Source: Sphaerothrix epifaneia (GTDB taxonomy: Bacteria > Cyanobacteriota > Cyanobacteriia > Phormidesmidales > Phormidesmidaceae). Taken from it: a stretch of DNA of 64,000 nucleotides. Both the position numbers and the translations under genes were made by a program. The notes under the pieces were generated by a model, which saw nothing but the letters and a program-made list of their open reading frames with translations, had not been told where the DNA came from and made no database searches. The stretch lies in the NCBI RefSeq assembly GCF_042788235.1, contig NZ_JBHZOL010000071.1, forward strand, positions 62,001 to 126,000, in the 5' to 3' direction. Positions 6,815-16,074 of this stretch are shown here, piece by piece. Numbering within the stretch: position 1 is the stretch's first letter; each line of letters begins with the position of its first letter.

Positions 6815-8533
6815 ATGATGCGATTGCCTGCGTTTTTAGGACTGAGTTTGGGGTTGCTGGTCGGGTGTGGCAGCGGCGATCGCCCAGCCGCCCAATCCTC
6901 AACTTCGCAAACTGCAGCCGATACTCCCCTGAGATTGCTCTACTGGCAAGCCCCGACTATCCTCAATCCTCACCTTTCCAGCGGCTTTAAAGACGCCGAA
7001 GCCAGCCGCATTACCTTAGAACCTTTAGCCAGCTTTGACGCGCAAGGCAATCTAGTGCCCTTTTTGGCAGCAGAAGCCCCCACCTTAGAAAACGGCGGCG
7101 TGGCTGCCGATGGCCAGTCGGTTACCTGGAAGCTCAAAGAAGGCATTACCTGGTCTGATGGCGAACCTTTTACCGCAGCAGATGTTGTCTTTACTTATGA
7201 GTTCATCAGCAACCCAGAAACAGGCAGCACCACGGCAGGTACTTATGAAGTGATTGAAAGTGTCGAAGCCCTTGACGACTACACCGTACAGGTGAACTTT
7301 AAAGCAGTGAATCCGGCCTGGTTTCTGGTATTTACGGGTACCGAGGGCATGATTTTACCCCAGCATCTTTACCAAGATTACGTGGGTGCTAAAGCACGAG
7401 AAGCCCCAGCGAACCTAATGCCGATTGGCACAGGCCCTTATCAAGTAACTGAATTTAGACCAGGGGATATGGTGATTTATCAGCCCAATCCCAACTATCG
7501 CCAGGTCGATCAACTCGCCTTTGAGCAAATTGAGCTAAAGGGCGGCGGCGATGCAACTTCGGCAGCGCGGGCTGTATTGCAAACCGGAGATGCTGACTTT
7601 GCCTACAATATTCAAGTCGAAGCACCGATTCTCAAGCAGCTTGAAGCGGCTGGACAAGGGGAGGTAGTTGCTGGGTTTGGAGCTTTGGCTGAGCGGGTGG
7701 TGCTAAACTTTAGCGATCCCAATCAAGCCACAGCAGCCGGGGAGCGATCGAGTGTAGAATTTCCCCATCCTTTTTTTACTGATCCACAGGTACGGCAGGC
7801 GTTTAATCTAGCGATCGATCGCGAAACGATTGCCGAACAGCTTTATGGGTCAACGGGCAGACCAACCGCCAATTTTCTAGTCGCGCCGGATCAGTTTCAC
7901 TCGCAAAATACAGACTATGTCTATGACTTAGCCTTGGCGGCTGACTTGCTGGATAAAGCAGGTTGGCAAGATACCAATGGCAACGGCATTCGCGACAAAA
8001 ACGGGATAGAAATGGCGGTTTTGTTTCAAACCTCAGTTAACCCGGTGCGTCAAAAAACGCAGGAAATTATCAAGCAGGCTTTAGAGTCTATCGGCGTAGA
8101 GGTAGAACTCAAAAGCATTGATCCCACCATTCATTTTTCGGGTGATCCGGCCAGTACCGAAACGATTGAGCATTTCTATGCCGATATGCAAATGTTCACC
8201 ACAGGCAACACCAATCCCGACCCTGGTGCCTATATGAAAACGCTAACCTGTGATGAAATAGCCCAAAAAGCCAACAACTGGTCGAAGCAGAACTATGCCC
8301 GCTATTGCAATCCGGTGTATGACGATCTGTGGCAGCAGTCCACCACCGAACTAGATCCGCAAAAGCGCCAAGACTTGTTCATTCAAATGAACGATTTGCT
8401 GGTAAATGAAGCGGTGGTGCTACCGATTGTTCACCGCGCCGATGCAGATGCCGTTAGCAATCAGCTAGAAGGGGTCAATATTACGCCTTGGGACTTGCAT
8501 ACCTGGAATATTGCCGAGTGGCGACGGCTGTGA
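6815..8533 (+). CDS. ABC transporter substrate-binding lipoprotein, peptide/nickel (SBP_bac_5) type
   Basis: A 572-residue periplasmic binding protein of the DppA/OppA/NikA class. The N-terminus is a lipoprotein signal with lipobox LLVGC (Cys 18). The family hallmarks follow: LRLLYWQAPTILNPHLSS, ITWSDGEPFTAADVVFTYEF (about 112-130), MPIGTGPYQVTEF, and PQVRQAFNLAIDRETIAEQLYG near 325. The long C-terminal domain has the KQKAL-style segment RQKTQEIIKQALESIGVEVELK. No permease or ATPase gene is adjacent, so it is an orphan binding protein sharing membrane parts encoded elsewhere. Start is ATG 6815 (ATG 6818 is equivalent). A strong hairpin follows the stop. The ligand is unknown. Confidence 0.93.
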   Translation: MMRLPAFLGLSLGLLVGCGSGDRPAAQSSTSQTAADTPLRLLYWQAPTILNPHLSSGFKDAEASRITLEPLASFDAQGNLVPFLAAEAPTLENGGVAADGQSVTWKLKEGITWSDGEPFTAADVVFTYEFISNPETGSTTAGTYEVIESVEALDDYTVQVNFKAVNPAWFLVFTGTEGMILPQHLYQDYVGAKAREAPANLMPIGTGPYQVTEFRPGDMVIYQPNPNYRQVDQLAFEQIELKGGGDATSAARAVLQTGDADFAYNIQVEAPILKQLEAAGQGEVVAGFGALAERVVLNFSDPNQATAAGERSSVEFPHPFFTDPQVRQAFNLAIDRETIAEQLYGSTGRPTANFLVAPDQFHSQNTDYVYDLALAADLLDKAGWQDTNGNGIRDKNGIEMAVLFQTSVNPVRQKTQEIIKQALESIGVEVELKSIDPTIHFSGDPASTETIEHFYADMQMFTTGNTNPDPGAYMKTLTCDEIAQKANNWSKQNYARYCNPVYDDLWQQSTTELDPQKRQDLFIQMNDLLVNEAVVLPIVHRADADAVSNQLEGVNITPWDLHTWNIAEWRRL

Positions 8534-8544
8534 TTCAGCCATGG

Positions 8545-8572
8545 GGGTGCCCAGGTTTTGGCCTGGGCACCC
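8545..8572. terminator. Bidirectional terminator hairpin
   Basis: GGGTGCCCAGG at 8545-8555, loop TTTTGG, then the perfect complement CCTGGGCACCC at 8562-8572. It sits between the convergent stops of the binding-protein gene (8533) and leuA (8586), so it could serve both. There is no long T run on either side, so termination is inferred from position and stem stability. Confidence 0.65.
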
Positions 8573-8585
8573 GATCGCAACCCCA

Positions 8586-10223
8586 CTAAACAGCAGTACG
8601 TTCGGCATTGGCCGCCAGCATTTCTTCCCGTTGCGGATGCATACTGGAACCCTGCTGAATTGCCGCATACAAGCGGTTGAGAGCGTTGATATAAGCCTGG
8701 GTGGAGGCTACCACAATATCTGTGTTAGCCGCGTGGCCGGAGAACAGGCGATCGCCATGACGCAGCCGAATCGTTACCTCACCAATGGCGTCAATCCCAG
8801 CCGTAACCGACTGTACCGAATACTCAATTAGCTCGTTAGGAATATCCACCACCCGGTTAACGGCCTTGTAAACTGCATCAACCGGGCCAGTGCCAATGGC
8901 GGCATCGGTGAGTTCGGTGCCGTCGGGGGTACGGAGGGTAACAGTAGCGGTGGGCTTGGCATGGTCGCCGCAGGAAACCTGCACCAGTTCTAGATGAAAA
9001 TGCTCTGGGGCTTGCAGGGTTTCATCGTTGACGATCGCTTCAATATCGCGATCGCTAATTTCTTTTTTCTTATCAGCGACTTCTTTAAAGCGAATAAAAG
9101 CCCGGTTGAGGTCTTGGTCGCTGAGTTCGTAACCCAGTTCCCGCAGGCGGGTACGGAAAGCGTTACGCCCAGAGTGTTTGCCCAGCACAATTAGATTGTC
9201 GTTCAAACCAATGGACTGAGCATCCATAATTTCGTAGGTGAGGCGATTTTTTAGCACCCCGTCTTGGTGAATGCCCGATTCGTGGGCAAAGGCATTGGCT
9301 CCAACAATCGCTTTATTCGGCTGCACCAACATGCCTGTGAGGTTAGACACCAGACGAGACGTTTTATAAATTTGCTGCGTGTCAATATTAGTCAACGGTT
9401 CTTCCGACTCCGCCGATCGCCCTAAAAAGGGGTTGTAAAACTGTCGCCGCACGTATAGCGCCATCACCAGTTCTTCTAGTGCCGCATTGCCTGCGCGTTC
9501 GCCAATGCCGTTAATCGTACATTCAAGTTGGCGCGCTCCGTTCTTGACGGCCTCTAGAAAATTAGCCACCGCTAAGCCCAAATCGTTGTGACCATGCACA
9601 GAAATGATGGCCTGGTCAATATTGGGAACGTTAGCTTTGATGCCTTTGATTAAGTTGCCAAACTCGCTGGGGGTGAGGTAGCCCACCGTATCTGGAATGT
9701 TGACAGTGGTGGCACCTGCAGCGATCGCCCGTTCTAAAACCTGATAAAGAAACGCTGGTTCGGAGCGCCCAGCATCTTCGGGCGAAAATTCTACATCTGG
9801 TGTAAACGACTTGGCATAGGCCACCATCTCTTCAGCGATCGCCAGCACTTCTGAGCGCGACTTGCGCAGCTTGTGCTGCATGTGAATATCAGAGGTAGCA
9901 ATAAACGTATGAATGCGACCTTTAGCCGCCGGAGCGATCGCTTTGGCTGCAGTTTCAATATCTTGCTTCGTTGCCCTGGCTAAACCACAAATAATCGGCC
10001 CCGTTTCGGTACCCACTGCATCCGCAATCTTTTGGACAGCTTCAAAATCGCCCGGACTGGCAAAGGGAAAGCCCGCTTCGATAATGTCAACGCCGAGTCG
10101 GGCTAGCTGCCGCGCAATGGTAAGCTTCTCGTCTACATTTAACGTCGCTCCCGGAGACTGTTCCCCGTCTCGTAGCGTGGTGTCAAAAATTAAGATGCGC
10201 TCAGGACTCGGTTGTTGACTCAT
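8586..10223 (-). CDS. leuA: 2-isopropylmalate synthase
   Basis: Condenses acetyl-CoA with 2-oxoisovalerate, the committed step of leucine synthesis. The 545 residues give the full bacterial form: a TIM-barrel catalytic domain starting with IFDTTLRDGEQSPGA (12-26), the metal-binding SVHGHNDLGLAVAN, GIGERAGNAALEE and HESGIHQDG, then a C-terminal regulatory domain where leucine feedback normally acts. ATG 10223 is preceded by a 9 bp inverted repeat at 10240-10266 in the leader. It is convergent with the binding-protein gene. No other leu gene is nearby. Citramalate and homocitrate synthases are relatives, but the motifs and length fit LeuA best. Confidence 0.95.
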   Translation of the reverse strand: MSQQPSPERILIFDTTLRDGEQSPGATLNVDEKLTIARQLARLGVDIIEAGFPFASPGDFEAVQKIADAVGTETGPIICGLARATKQDIETAAKAIAPAAKGRIHTFIATSDIHMQHKLRKSRSEVLAIAEEMVAYAKSFTPDVEFSPEDAGRSEPAFLYQVLERAIAAGATTVNIPDTVGYLTPSEFGNLIKGIKANVPNIDQAIISVHGHNDLGLAVANFLEAVKNGARQLECTINGIGERAGNAALEELVMALYVRRQFYNPFLGRSAESEEPLTNIDTQQIYKTSRLVSNLTGMLVQPNKAIVGANAFAHESGIHQDGVLKNRLTYEIMDAQSIGLNDNLIVLGKHSGRNAFRTRLRELGYELSDQDLNRAFIRFKEVADKKKEISDRDIEAIVNDETLQAPEHFHLELVQVSCGDHAKPTATVTLRTPDGTELTDAAIGTGPVDAVYKAVNRVVDIPNELIEYSVQSVTAGIDAIGEVTIRLRHGDRLFSGHAANTDIVVASTQAYINALNRLYAAIQQGSSMHPQREEMLAANAERTAV

Positions 10224-10239
10224 GATGACTTAGGCTCTC

Positions 10240-10266
10240 AATAAACAGGAAGCAACTCTGTTTATT
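10240..10266 (-). promoter_or_regulatory. Inverted repeat in the leuA leader
   Basis: AATAAACAG at 10240-10248 and CTGTTTATT at 10258-10266 are perfect complements around a nine-base spacer, beginning 17 bases upstream of the leuA ATG. It could be an RNA hairpin controlling initiation or an operator. No leader peptide rich in leucine codons is visible. Confidence 0.45.
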
Positions 10267-10355
10267 CTAGTCCCTGATTTTTAGTTATTTATCAGCCAAT
10301 TGTGACCCAAACCCAACAGACCAGCCATTTTCCAGAGAATGAGCGTCAGCAAAGA

Positions 10356-10380
10356 AAAGGCGGGTTTTCTAATCCGCTTT
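10356..10380 (-). terminator. Possible intrinsic terminator of the NYN gene
   Basis: Read on the minus strand after the stop at 10408: AAAGCGG, a ten-base loop, CCGC with a bulged C, then TTTTCTTT. The stem is short (four G/C pairs plus three A/T), so this is a modest candidate. Confidence 0.35.
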
Positions 10381-10407
10381 CTCTCTCTCAAACAGTTCGC
10401 CAGAACC

Positions 10408-10932
10408 CTAGTTGTCTGATTTTTCAATAAAAAGTCGAATGTCGTTGAGATCAATGTAGCGATCGGTAGCATTGCGCAACTCTCTCGCAATCATGCCTTC
10501 GGTTGAAACCACCGTAATGTGCGTATTTTTAGAGCGCAACAGCTCAATTGCCCGCTCAAAGTCACCATCGCCACTAAACAGCACAACCCGGTCGTACTGT
10601 TCAACCGTGTTGAACATATCAACGACGATTTCAATATCTAAATTTGCCTTTTGAGAATAACGACCCGAATTGTCGTCGTAATACTCTTTGAGAATTTTGG
10701 TACGCACGGTATAGCCCAAACTAATCAGGGCATCACGAAAGCCGCGTTGATCTTGCGGATCTTTGAGTCCGGTGTACCAAAAGGCATTGACCAGGGTGGT
10801 TGCGTCTAGCTCGGTGACAAAATACTCTAATACCTTTTTGGGGTCAAAAAACCAGCCGTTCTTCTGCTGGGCATAGAACATATTGTTGCCATCGACAAAT
10901 ATAGAAAGACGATCTAACGAATGACTAGCCAT
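10408..10932 (-). CDS. NYN domain (LabA/DUF88-like) protein
   Basis: A 174-residue NYN-domain protein, a PIN-like nuclease fold. Visible acidic motifs are LSIFVDGNNMFYAQ (9-22), DIEIVVDMFNTVEQYD (about 98-113) and VVLFSGDGDFERAIELL, carrying the aspartates of the predicted metal site. The closest named relatives are cyanobacterial LabA-type proteins; LabA of Synechococcus takes part in circadian output. Whether this copy does so is unknown. It is transcribed alone, with possible termination at 10356-10380 and a long spacer before the kinase gene. RNA cleavage is a family-level expectation, not demonstrated here. Confidence 0.88.
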   Translation of the reverse strand: MASHSLDRLSIFVDGNNMFYAQQKNGWFFDPKKVLEYFVTELDATTLVNAFWYTGLKDPQDQRGFRDALISLGYTVRTKILKEYYDDNSGRYSQKANLDIEIVVDMFNTVEQYDRVVLFSGDGDFERAIELLRSKNTHITVVSTEGMIARELRNATDRYIDLNDIRLFIEKSDN

Positions 10933-11366
10933 AAAAAGATAAGGAATTAATTTGAAGTAGGCGACAGGTTAGTATTTTTAATCCAGATTTGGCAATCACC
11001 TCAAGCTTTGCTAACAAAGACTGACACCCCAAAAAGTTGGTATTGAGCTAAACGCAGACCCGGTGAGGTTGCGCCCAAATTAAAGCCAATAGCTTTAAGC
11101 TCCGCTAAAGCAGTCTAAAATATCCCAGCAGCTCGGTAAGCTGCTAGTTGTTCTGCGGTTGATCTAGATGAAGCTATTATTTAGAAAGATTAGAAAGCGT
11201 TTTTCAATAAGCTGACTAGATTGAAAGAGTAGGTTTTACGATATGACGGCCAAATGTGAATAGTTTTAAACATATCTTTAACTATTATAGGCACTTTTAC
11301 TCGGAATCCCAGGAATATGTTGGCTATCAGGCTCTAAATCTTAGTCAGGAGAAGGTTAAGTCGCTG
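10933..11366. other. Long spacer between divergent NYN and kinase genes
   Basis: No convincing gene. It holds promoters of both divergent genes by necessity and one clear hairpin: AGCAGCT at 11127-11133, loop CGGTA, AGCTGCT at 11139-11145. The last 111 bases are open in frame with the kinase (GTG 11256) but their translation has no recognisable domain. Confidence 0.5.
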
Positions 11367-13793
11367 ATGACAGTTTCTTCTAAACCCGCTGCTGCCTCCA
11401 CCCCTAAAACTAATCGTTCAACCCGCTCTGGACTGGTTTTAGGGATATCCCGCTGGACTTATGGGTTTACGGGTTTTTGGCTGGCGCTTGTCACTGCGGC
11501 TGCTTTCTTGGATGTACCGTTAATCCGACTGCTAGAACACCAAAGCCAAACTCTATTTTTTGAGTTAAAAGGCCCTGTTGTTCCACCTGACGATATTGTT
11601 TTGCTGACAATTGACGACGAATCGCTGAGTCAGGGTGAACACTATCTAAGTGAGCCAGAAGCCTATGCTGATTTAGCGCCTATCCAGCAGTGGCCGTGGC
11701 AGCGTCAAGCTTATGCGATCGCGATTGAAAAGCTTATAGCCGCAGGAGCCAAAGCGGTGGCGCTAGATGTTGTGCTGTCATTGCCCAGCAGCTATGGCGA
11801 AGCGGATGACCAGGCTTTAGCTGCGGTACTACAACGCTTTGGCGATCGCGTGGTACTGGCAGCAACCTACGGCGAAATTCAAATGGCTCAAGGTCAGATC
11901 ACCAAGCCCGTATTGCCAATTCCACAGCTACTCGATACGCCTATTCAGGTGGGCGCGATTCACTTTCCTCTCGAAGCAGACAGCCGCATCCATCGCCAGG
12001 GACGGGTATTCATTGACGAGCAAGTCCGCCGGAATGCCGATGTCGATGCCGTTAGCGAACTAACCGATGCCATTACCTCGGCTCTGAGCTTTGCTGAAGC
12101 GACTTTGAAGGCGGCTCAAATTGACTATGTGCCAACCAGAGGTGACCATATCTATTTTCACGGGCCAGCCGGAACCTTTAAGCAAGTTCCTTTTTGGTAT
12201 GTCATTGACGACGATCCGTGGCAAAACACTTTAGACGCTGGCGCTTATTTCAAAGACAAAATTGTTTTAATTGGTTCAACCTCGCAGCTACACCAAGACT
12301 TTCACGCTGCCCCGTTTTCGGGGAGTCTGCTTTATCCCACCCCTATGGCGGGGCTAGAAATTTTAGCCAACGATCTGGCAACTCTGCAACAGGGCAAAAG
12401 TGTTTGGGTGCTGTCCAATCAGGCTTGGCAGCGAGGAGTCAGTATTCTCTTGGTGGGTGCTGCTTTTGGTGTTTTGCTCAGTTGTTTGCAGCGTCCGCTA
12501 ACCCGTATCCTCTGTACAGGCAGCACGATGCTGTTGTGGGTTGGGTTTGGGTTTGGCTGCTTTTTGGCCTTTAATGTTTTTGTTCCGGTTACGTCTCCAG
12601 TTTTGGCCATCGGGGTGATTGGGGGTGCCAATTTGCTGGCTAGTCTAGCAGGCGATCAGTTTAAGAAGCAGAAGCTGCGCAGTACGCTGGCTCAGTATGT
12701 CACTTCGCCGATTGTGCAAGAAATCATTAGCCAGCAAGATGAGTTTCAAGACTTGCTAGAAGTGCGCGAGGCTCAGGTTATTGGCAAAGTTTTGGGCGAT
12801 CGCTATCAGGTTACCAAGCTGTTAGGTTCGGGTGGTTTTGGTGAAACTTATATTGCTCAAGACTTACAGCGACCGCATCATCCCACCTGCGTAGTCAAAC
12901 AGCTCAAAATTGTTAGCGACAATCCCAAAATGCACCACTTGGCTCAGCGCCTATTTACTGGCGAGGCCGAAACGCTCGAAAAGCTGGGGCAGCATGATCA
13001 AATTCCCCGGCTGCTGGCCTATTTTGAAGCCAACCAGTCTTTTTATCTGGTGCAAGAAATGATTGAGGGCAAAGTTTTGCGAGACGAACTTGACCAACGC
13101 CGAACCCTCTCGCAAGCCGACGTTTACGCCCTGTTAGTCGATTTATTGCCCGTAATTGCTTTTGTCCACGCTGAAGGCGTCATCCACCGTGACATCAAGC
13201 CTTCTAACATTATTCGCCGCGCCAGCGATAATCGCCTGGTCTTGATTGATTTTGGCGCGGTCAAGCAAATTTCTAACCGTCTGACCAGTACCAGTGCCCG
13301 CCTCACTTCCACAATTGGCATTGGTACCCAGGGCTATATGCCCAGCGAACAGTCGGCTGGCATCCCTAACTTTAGCAGCGATATTTACGCTCTGGGCATT
13401 ACCGCGATTGAAGCCTTGACCGGGACACTACCGCAAATCTTGCAGCGAGACGCTGCCGGAGAAATTGTCTGGACACACAAAATCGAAAATCTCAATCCCC
13501 AACTCTGCCAAATTCTCAAGCAAATGACGCGCTACGATTTCAGCCAGCGCTATCGCTCAGCCCAAGAAATTCTCAACGACTTAGCCCAAATTCAGCCCGA
13601 CCAGCTACCCCACACCGAAATTGAGCCAACCCAACCAACCGCTAGCGATCGCCCGCCCCATCAAGTTGTTATCGAAGCCCATTCTTCCCAACTCGACTCT
13701 GGACGCTCCGACGAGCCAGCGACCGAAATGCTGCCCTCTGATTGGGAGCAGCAATATAGCGCCGAACAGACAATAGACACTGAAGAGATATAG
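11367..13793 (+). CDS. CHASE2-domain membrane serine/threonine protein kinase
   Basis: An N-terminal CHASE2 sensor (PPDDIVLLTIDDESL, then WPWQRQAYAIAIEKL and AVALDVVLS) should lie outside the membrane. Three hydrophobic helices follow around residues 345-430. The cytoplasmic Hanks-type kinase has a glycine loop LLGSGGFGETYIAQDL near 484, VVKQLK, HRDIKPSNII near 605, DFGAVKQ and a GTQGYMPSEQ activation segment. It is an active-looking kinase with a short variable tail. I start at ATG 11367 (808 residues); GTG 11256 would add 37 residues of no recognised domain. This sensor-kinase fusion is typical of cyanobacteria. No partner is encoded next to it, and the signal is unknown. Confidence 0.92.
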   Translation: MTVSSKPAAASTPKTNRSTRSGLVLGISRWTYGFTGFWLALVTAAAFLDVPLIRLLEHQSQTLFFELKGPVVPPDDIVLLTIDDESLSQGEHYLSEPEAYADLAPIQQWPWQRQAYAIAIEKLIAAGAKAVALDVVLSLPSSYGEADDQALAAVLQRFGDRVVLAATYGEIQMAQGQITKPVLPIPQLLDTPIQVGAIHFPLEADSRIHRQGRVFIDEQVRRNADVDAVSELTDAITSALSFAEATLKAAQIDYVPTRGDHIYFHGPAGTFKQVPFWYVIDDDPWQNTLDAGAYFKDKIVLIGSTSQLHQDFHAAPFSGSLLYPTPMAGLEILANDLATLQQGKSVWVLSNQAWQRGVSILLVGAAFGVLLSCLQRPLTRILCTGSTMLLWVGFGFGCFLAFNVFVPVTSPVLAIGVIGGANLLASLAGDQFKKQKLRSTLAQYVTSPIVQEIISQQDEFQDLLEVREAQVIGKVLGDRYQVTKLLGSGGFGETYIAQDLQRPHHPTCVVKQLKIVSDNPKMHHLAQRLFTGEAETLEKLGQHDQIPRLLAYFEANQSFYLVQEMIEGKVLRDELDQRRTLSQADVYALLVDLLPVIAFVHAEGVIHRDIKPSNIIRRASDNRLVLIDFGAVKQISNRLTSTSARLTSTIGIGTQGYMPSEQSAGIPNFSSDIYALGITAIEALTGTLPQILQRDAAGEIVWTHKIENLNPQLCQILKQMTRYDFSQRYRSAQEILNDLAQIQPDQLPHTEIEPTQPTASDRPPHQVVIEAHSSQLDSGRSDEPATEMLPSDWEQQYSAEQTIDTEEI

Positions 13794-13889
13794 GTAAAGG
13801 CAGAAGGCTGAGGGCAGAAAGCAGAATCAAAGATTTGCTGTCGGCGGCTTGCAGCCTTTAAGTGGCTCAACCTAATAGCGACAGCTATC
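13788..13889 (-). repeat. Dispersed repeat R1, copy C
   Basis: Reverse-orientation copy. Its minus strand reads ATAGCTGTCGCTATTAGG, TTGAGCCACTTAAAGGCTGC, AGCCGCCGACAGC, then TCTGCCCTCAGCCTTCTG and ends TTTACCTATA. It overlaps the last codons and the stop of the kinase gene (TAG 13791-13793). Confidence 0.65.
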
Positions 13890-13911
13890 CCTTAAAAACT
13901 TTTGCTTAAGC

Positions 13912-15585
13912 TCAAGGCACATTCGGTTGATTACCAGGGTTATTGACCTGCCCAGGGGGCACATCAGGACGATTGCCGGGATTGTTTTCTTGCCCAGGGG
14001 GAATGTCGGGACGATTCCCTGGATTGTTAACCACTGGATTAGGAGCCACAACCGGAGCGGTCGGTGAAACAATAGGAGCCGTGGGGACTACTATTACGGG
14101 TGTAGTGGGCGTGATCGGATTGGCTGCAGGCGGCAATACGACGGGAGCAGGAGCCGGTACCGGAGAGGGAGCGGGCGTGGGGGCTACTGGCGTACCACCG
14201 CTGACACCAGACGGCGGCACCGGAACGCTGGTGGGCGGCTGCACAGGAGTAACCGGACTCACCGGGACTGGTTGAGGCACTTGGGTTGCAGGTGGGCTAA
14301 CAGGAGGAGTGGGACTAACGGGCGTTGTTGGACTAACGGGCGTTGTTGGGCTGACGGGCGTTGTCGGACTCACCGGGGTTGTCGGACTGACGGGCGTTGT
14401 CGGGCTAACTGGGGTTGTGGGGCTAACAGGCGTTGTTGGGCTAACAGGCGTTGTCGGACTCACCGGGGTTGTGGGGCTAACGGGAGGAGTGGGCCGCGAG
14501 CTGGGTGAGCCTGATGGTGGATAATTGGGTTCAGTTGAGGTCGTCGGTGCGGGTAGCAAATTTGCGGTATTGGGTCTGGGTCGTTTTTGGCCTATTAATC
14601 CAGACGGTAAGTCAGAACGCACTTCGCTCTCTGACGATTGATCAGTTGACACACTGCCAGAGGCGATCGCACTGACACCTGATTGAGCCACGGTTGGCTG
14701 GGGATACGCACTAAAAGGGTCAGTGGGAATAATTGCAAACTTGCCTTCTAACTCAGCCGCAGAAGACTCAACTAAGGTATGGGTTTCGTTAGCAGCTAAA
14801 TCTAAGGTTTCTGACGAATCTTCTACCCTCAAAACCACAAAATCAGGGTTTTCAATCACCGAGGGCGTCTCACCAAAGTTTTGAGACTCAATAGCCTCTG
14901 CCGTTTCTGACTGAACAGCCGCTAACGGACTTTCATCGAGGCTAGTAGGGGCTTCGGTTAACTCTAACCCTTCTACTAAAGTGCTGGTTCGGTAAAAAGC
15001 TTCTAAATCAAACTGGTAGCGACGAATCGGGCGATCGCCTTCAATGACAGCCATCTGCCCTGCATTGAGGGGAACTAATTCAGAAGCATCACGGTTAGAA
15101 GCCACCATAGGCCCCATAGGATTTTGGGTGAGTGCCCCAATAATGGTGGTATCTGTTTCAGGATCGTAGCGTACAAATAAAGCTGAGCCTTGAATGCCCG
15201 TCACGGCATTGGGCGTTTGAATATTGGTGCGTCCTCGCCCTGGTGGAATCAGTAATAAAACGGTTCCGTTGGATAAGCGAAAGTTGCGAGTATTGGGAAC
15301 AAATCGAAACGTAGCTCGCTCTCCAATCCGGGCTAAAGAACCATCGTTAAACCGCAGTTCTGCTCTGGCTGAGATGGCTGTTCTAAGGGCATCCCCCACT
15401 CCCATGATGTCTGCTACGCGGGCGGGACGCGCCGAGCGCCCTTGAGGCACCAACTCAACTCGGTTACGAATAGCTTCGACTTGAGCTTGCGTTAGGGGTA
15501 CCTGGGCCATGACCCGTTTAGGTAAGCCCCAGAGAGCTAAGCTCCAAGCTGCACTCATAAGCAGGAGCATGGGCATGCGAAACAT
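13912..15585 (-). CDS. Secreted FecR-domain protein with Pro/Thr-rich repeat tail
   Basis: From ATG 15585 (557 residues) a signal peptide (MLLLMSAAWSLALWG, cleavage near VMA-Q) leads to a FecR domain: VGDALRTAISARAELRFNDGSLARIGERATFRF, then a LSNGTVLLLIPPGRG stretch and TPNAVTGIQGSALFVRYD. Next comes an acidic region and nine perfect TTPVSP hexapeptides flanked by TPPVSP variants, a Pro-rich segment, and a final 14-residue repeat (NNPGNRPDVPPGQ type) present three times. A TTG 18 codons upstream is possible, but the ATG has an AGGG site. The periplasmic FecR domain may bind cell-wall or surface ligands. It is divergent from an outer-membrane barrel gene. Function inferred only. Confidence 0.85.
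   Translation of the reverse strand: MFRMPMLLLMSAAWSLALWGLPKRVMAQVPLTQAQVEAIRNRVELVPQGRSARPARVADIMGVGDALRTAISARAELRFNDGSLARIGERATFRFVPNTRNFRLSNGTVLLLIPPGRGRTNIQTPNAVTGIQGSALFVRYDPETDTTIIGALTQNPMGPMVASNRDASELVPLNAGQMAVIEGDRPIRRYQFDLEAFYRTSTLVEGLELTEAPTSLDESPLAAVQSETAEAIESQNFGETPSVIENPDFVVLRVEDSSETLDLAANETHTLVESSAAELEGKFAIIPTDPFSAYPQPTVAQSGVSAIASGSVSTDQSSESEVRSDLPSGLIGQKRPRPNTANLLPAPTTSTEPNYPPSGSPSSRPTPPVSPTTPVSPTTPVSPTTPVSPTTPVSPTTPVSPTTPVSPTTPVSPTTPVSPTTPVSPTPPVSPPATQVPQPVPVSPVTPVQPPTSVPVPPSGVSGGTPVAPTPAPSPVPAPAPVVLPPAANPITPTTPVIVVPTAPIVSPTAPVVAPNPVVNNPGNRPDIPPGQENNPGNRPDVPPGQVNNPGNQPNVP
14300..14496 (-). repeat. 18-base tandem repeat within the FecR-domain gene
   Basis: About eleven tandem 18-base units (plus-strand form close to GGACTAACGGGCGTTGTT) encode TTPVSP/TPPVSP. 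Third-position differences show the array is not freshly amplified, but units are similar enough for slippage to change copy number. It also creates long mirror frames on the plus strand that are not genes. Confidence 0.9.
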
Positions 15586-15639
15586 TGGAATCACCCTTGG
15601 CTTCAACAAAACGGTAGGCAGATAGCGAAAGCACAACAA

Positions 15640-16074
15640 ACCTGTACGACCATAGCCCGGTTAGAAGCATTTGTCTGTAGCCAGCCTATCCAGGGGATGG
15701 CAGACAGAACTGACCTAACCCCAAATCAAGCTCAATCCATGAAGCTGATGCCATTCTACGCAGACCTCTAACGCTGCAAGCTTCTTCCTTTGTGTAGATG
15801 CTGGTGGGGAATCTCATGTCTTAACTGTATGAGACGGAACACTGAGCAAGAGGGATTCCCTTTAACAATTCTTGAAGAAAAGAAAGAATCCTGCTAGCTA
15901 AATATAGCAATTTTTAGAAAATTGGCTTTATTCGGATCAATTTATTGATAATTTTTCAATGGTCAGCGGGCATGTTAGATAACTGCTCAGTGACTTCGCT
16001 CAATGCTTACGGGATGCAGATAAGCCAAACTGTTGTAGATCCCAATCGTTGCTTCATTTTGATGGGAGTACTCA
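15640..16074. promoter_or_regulatory. Divergent promoter region with two AT-rich palindromes
   Basis: No gene fits here. CAATTTT-TAG-AAAATTG (15908-15924) and ATCAAT-TT-ATTGAT (15936-15949) are perfect palindromes sharing CAATTT/ATTG arms, 28 bases centre to centre. They lie between the divergent FecR-domain and beta-barrel genes and are plausible sites for one regulator. Regulator identity unknown. Confidence 0.45.

Noticed and set aside
8511..8831. Plus frame running from the binding-protein stop into leuA
   Set aside because: It crosses the bidirectional hairpin and overlaps leuA antisense.
14300..14496. CRISPR array, suggested by regular 18-base units
   Set aside because: Units are adjacent with no spacers and encode a Pro/Thr repeat in frame.
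14272..14524. Plus-strand frames of GLTGVVGLTGVVG repeats opposite the FecR-domain gene
   Set aside because: They are mirror translations of the 18-base Pro/Thr-coding repeat; the minus-strand gene with signal peptide and FecR domain is the real one.
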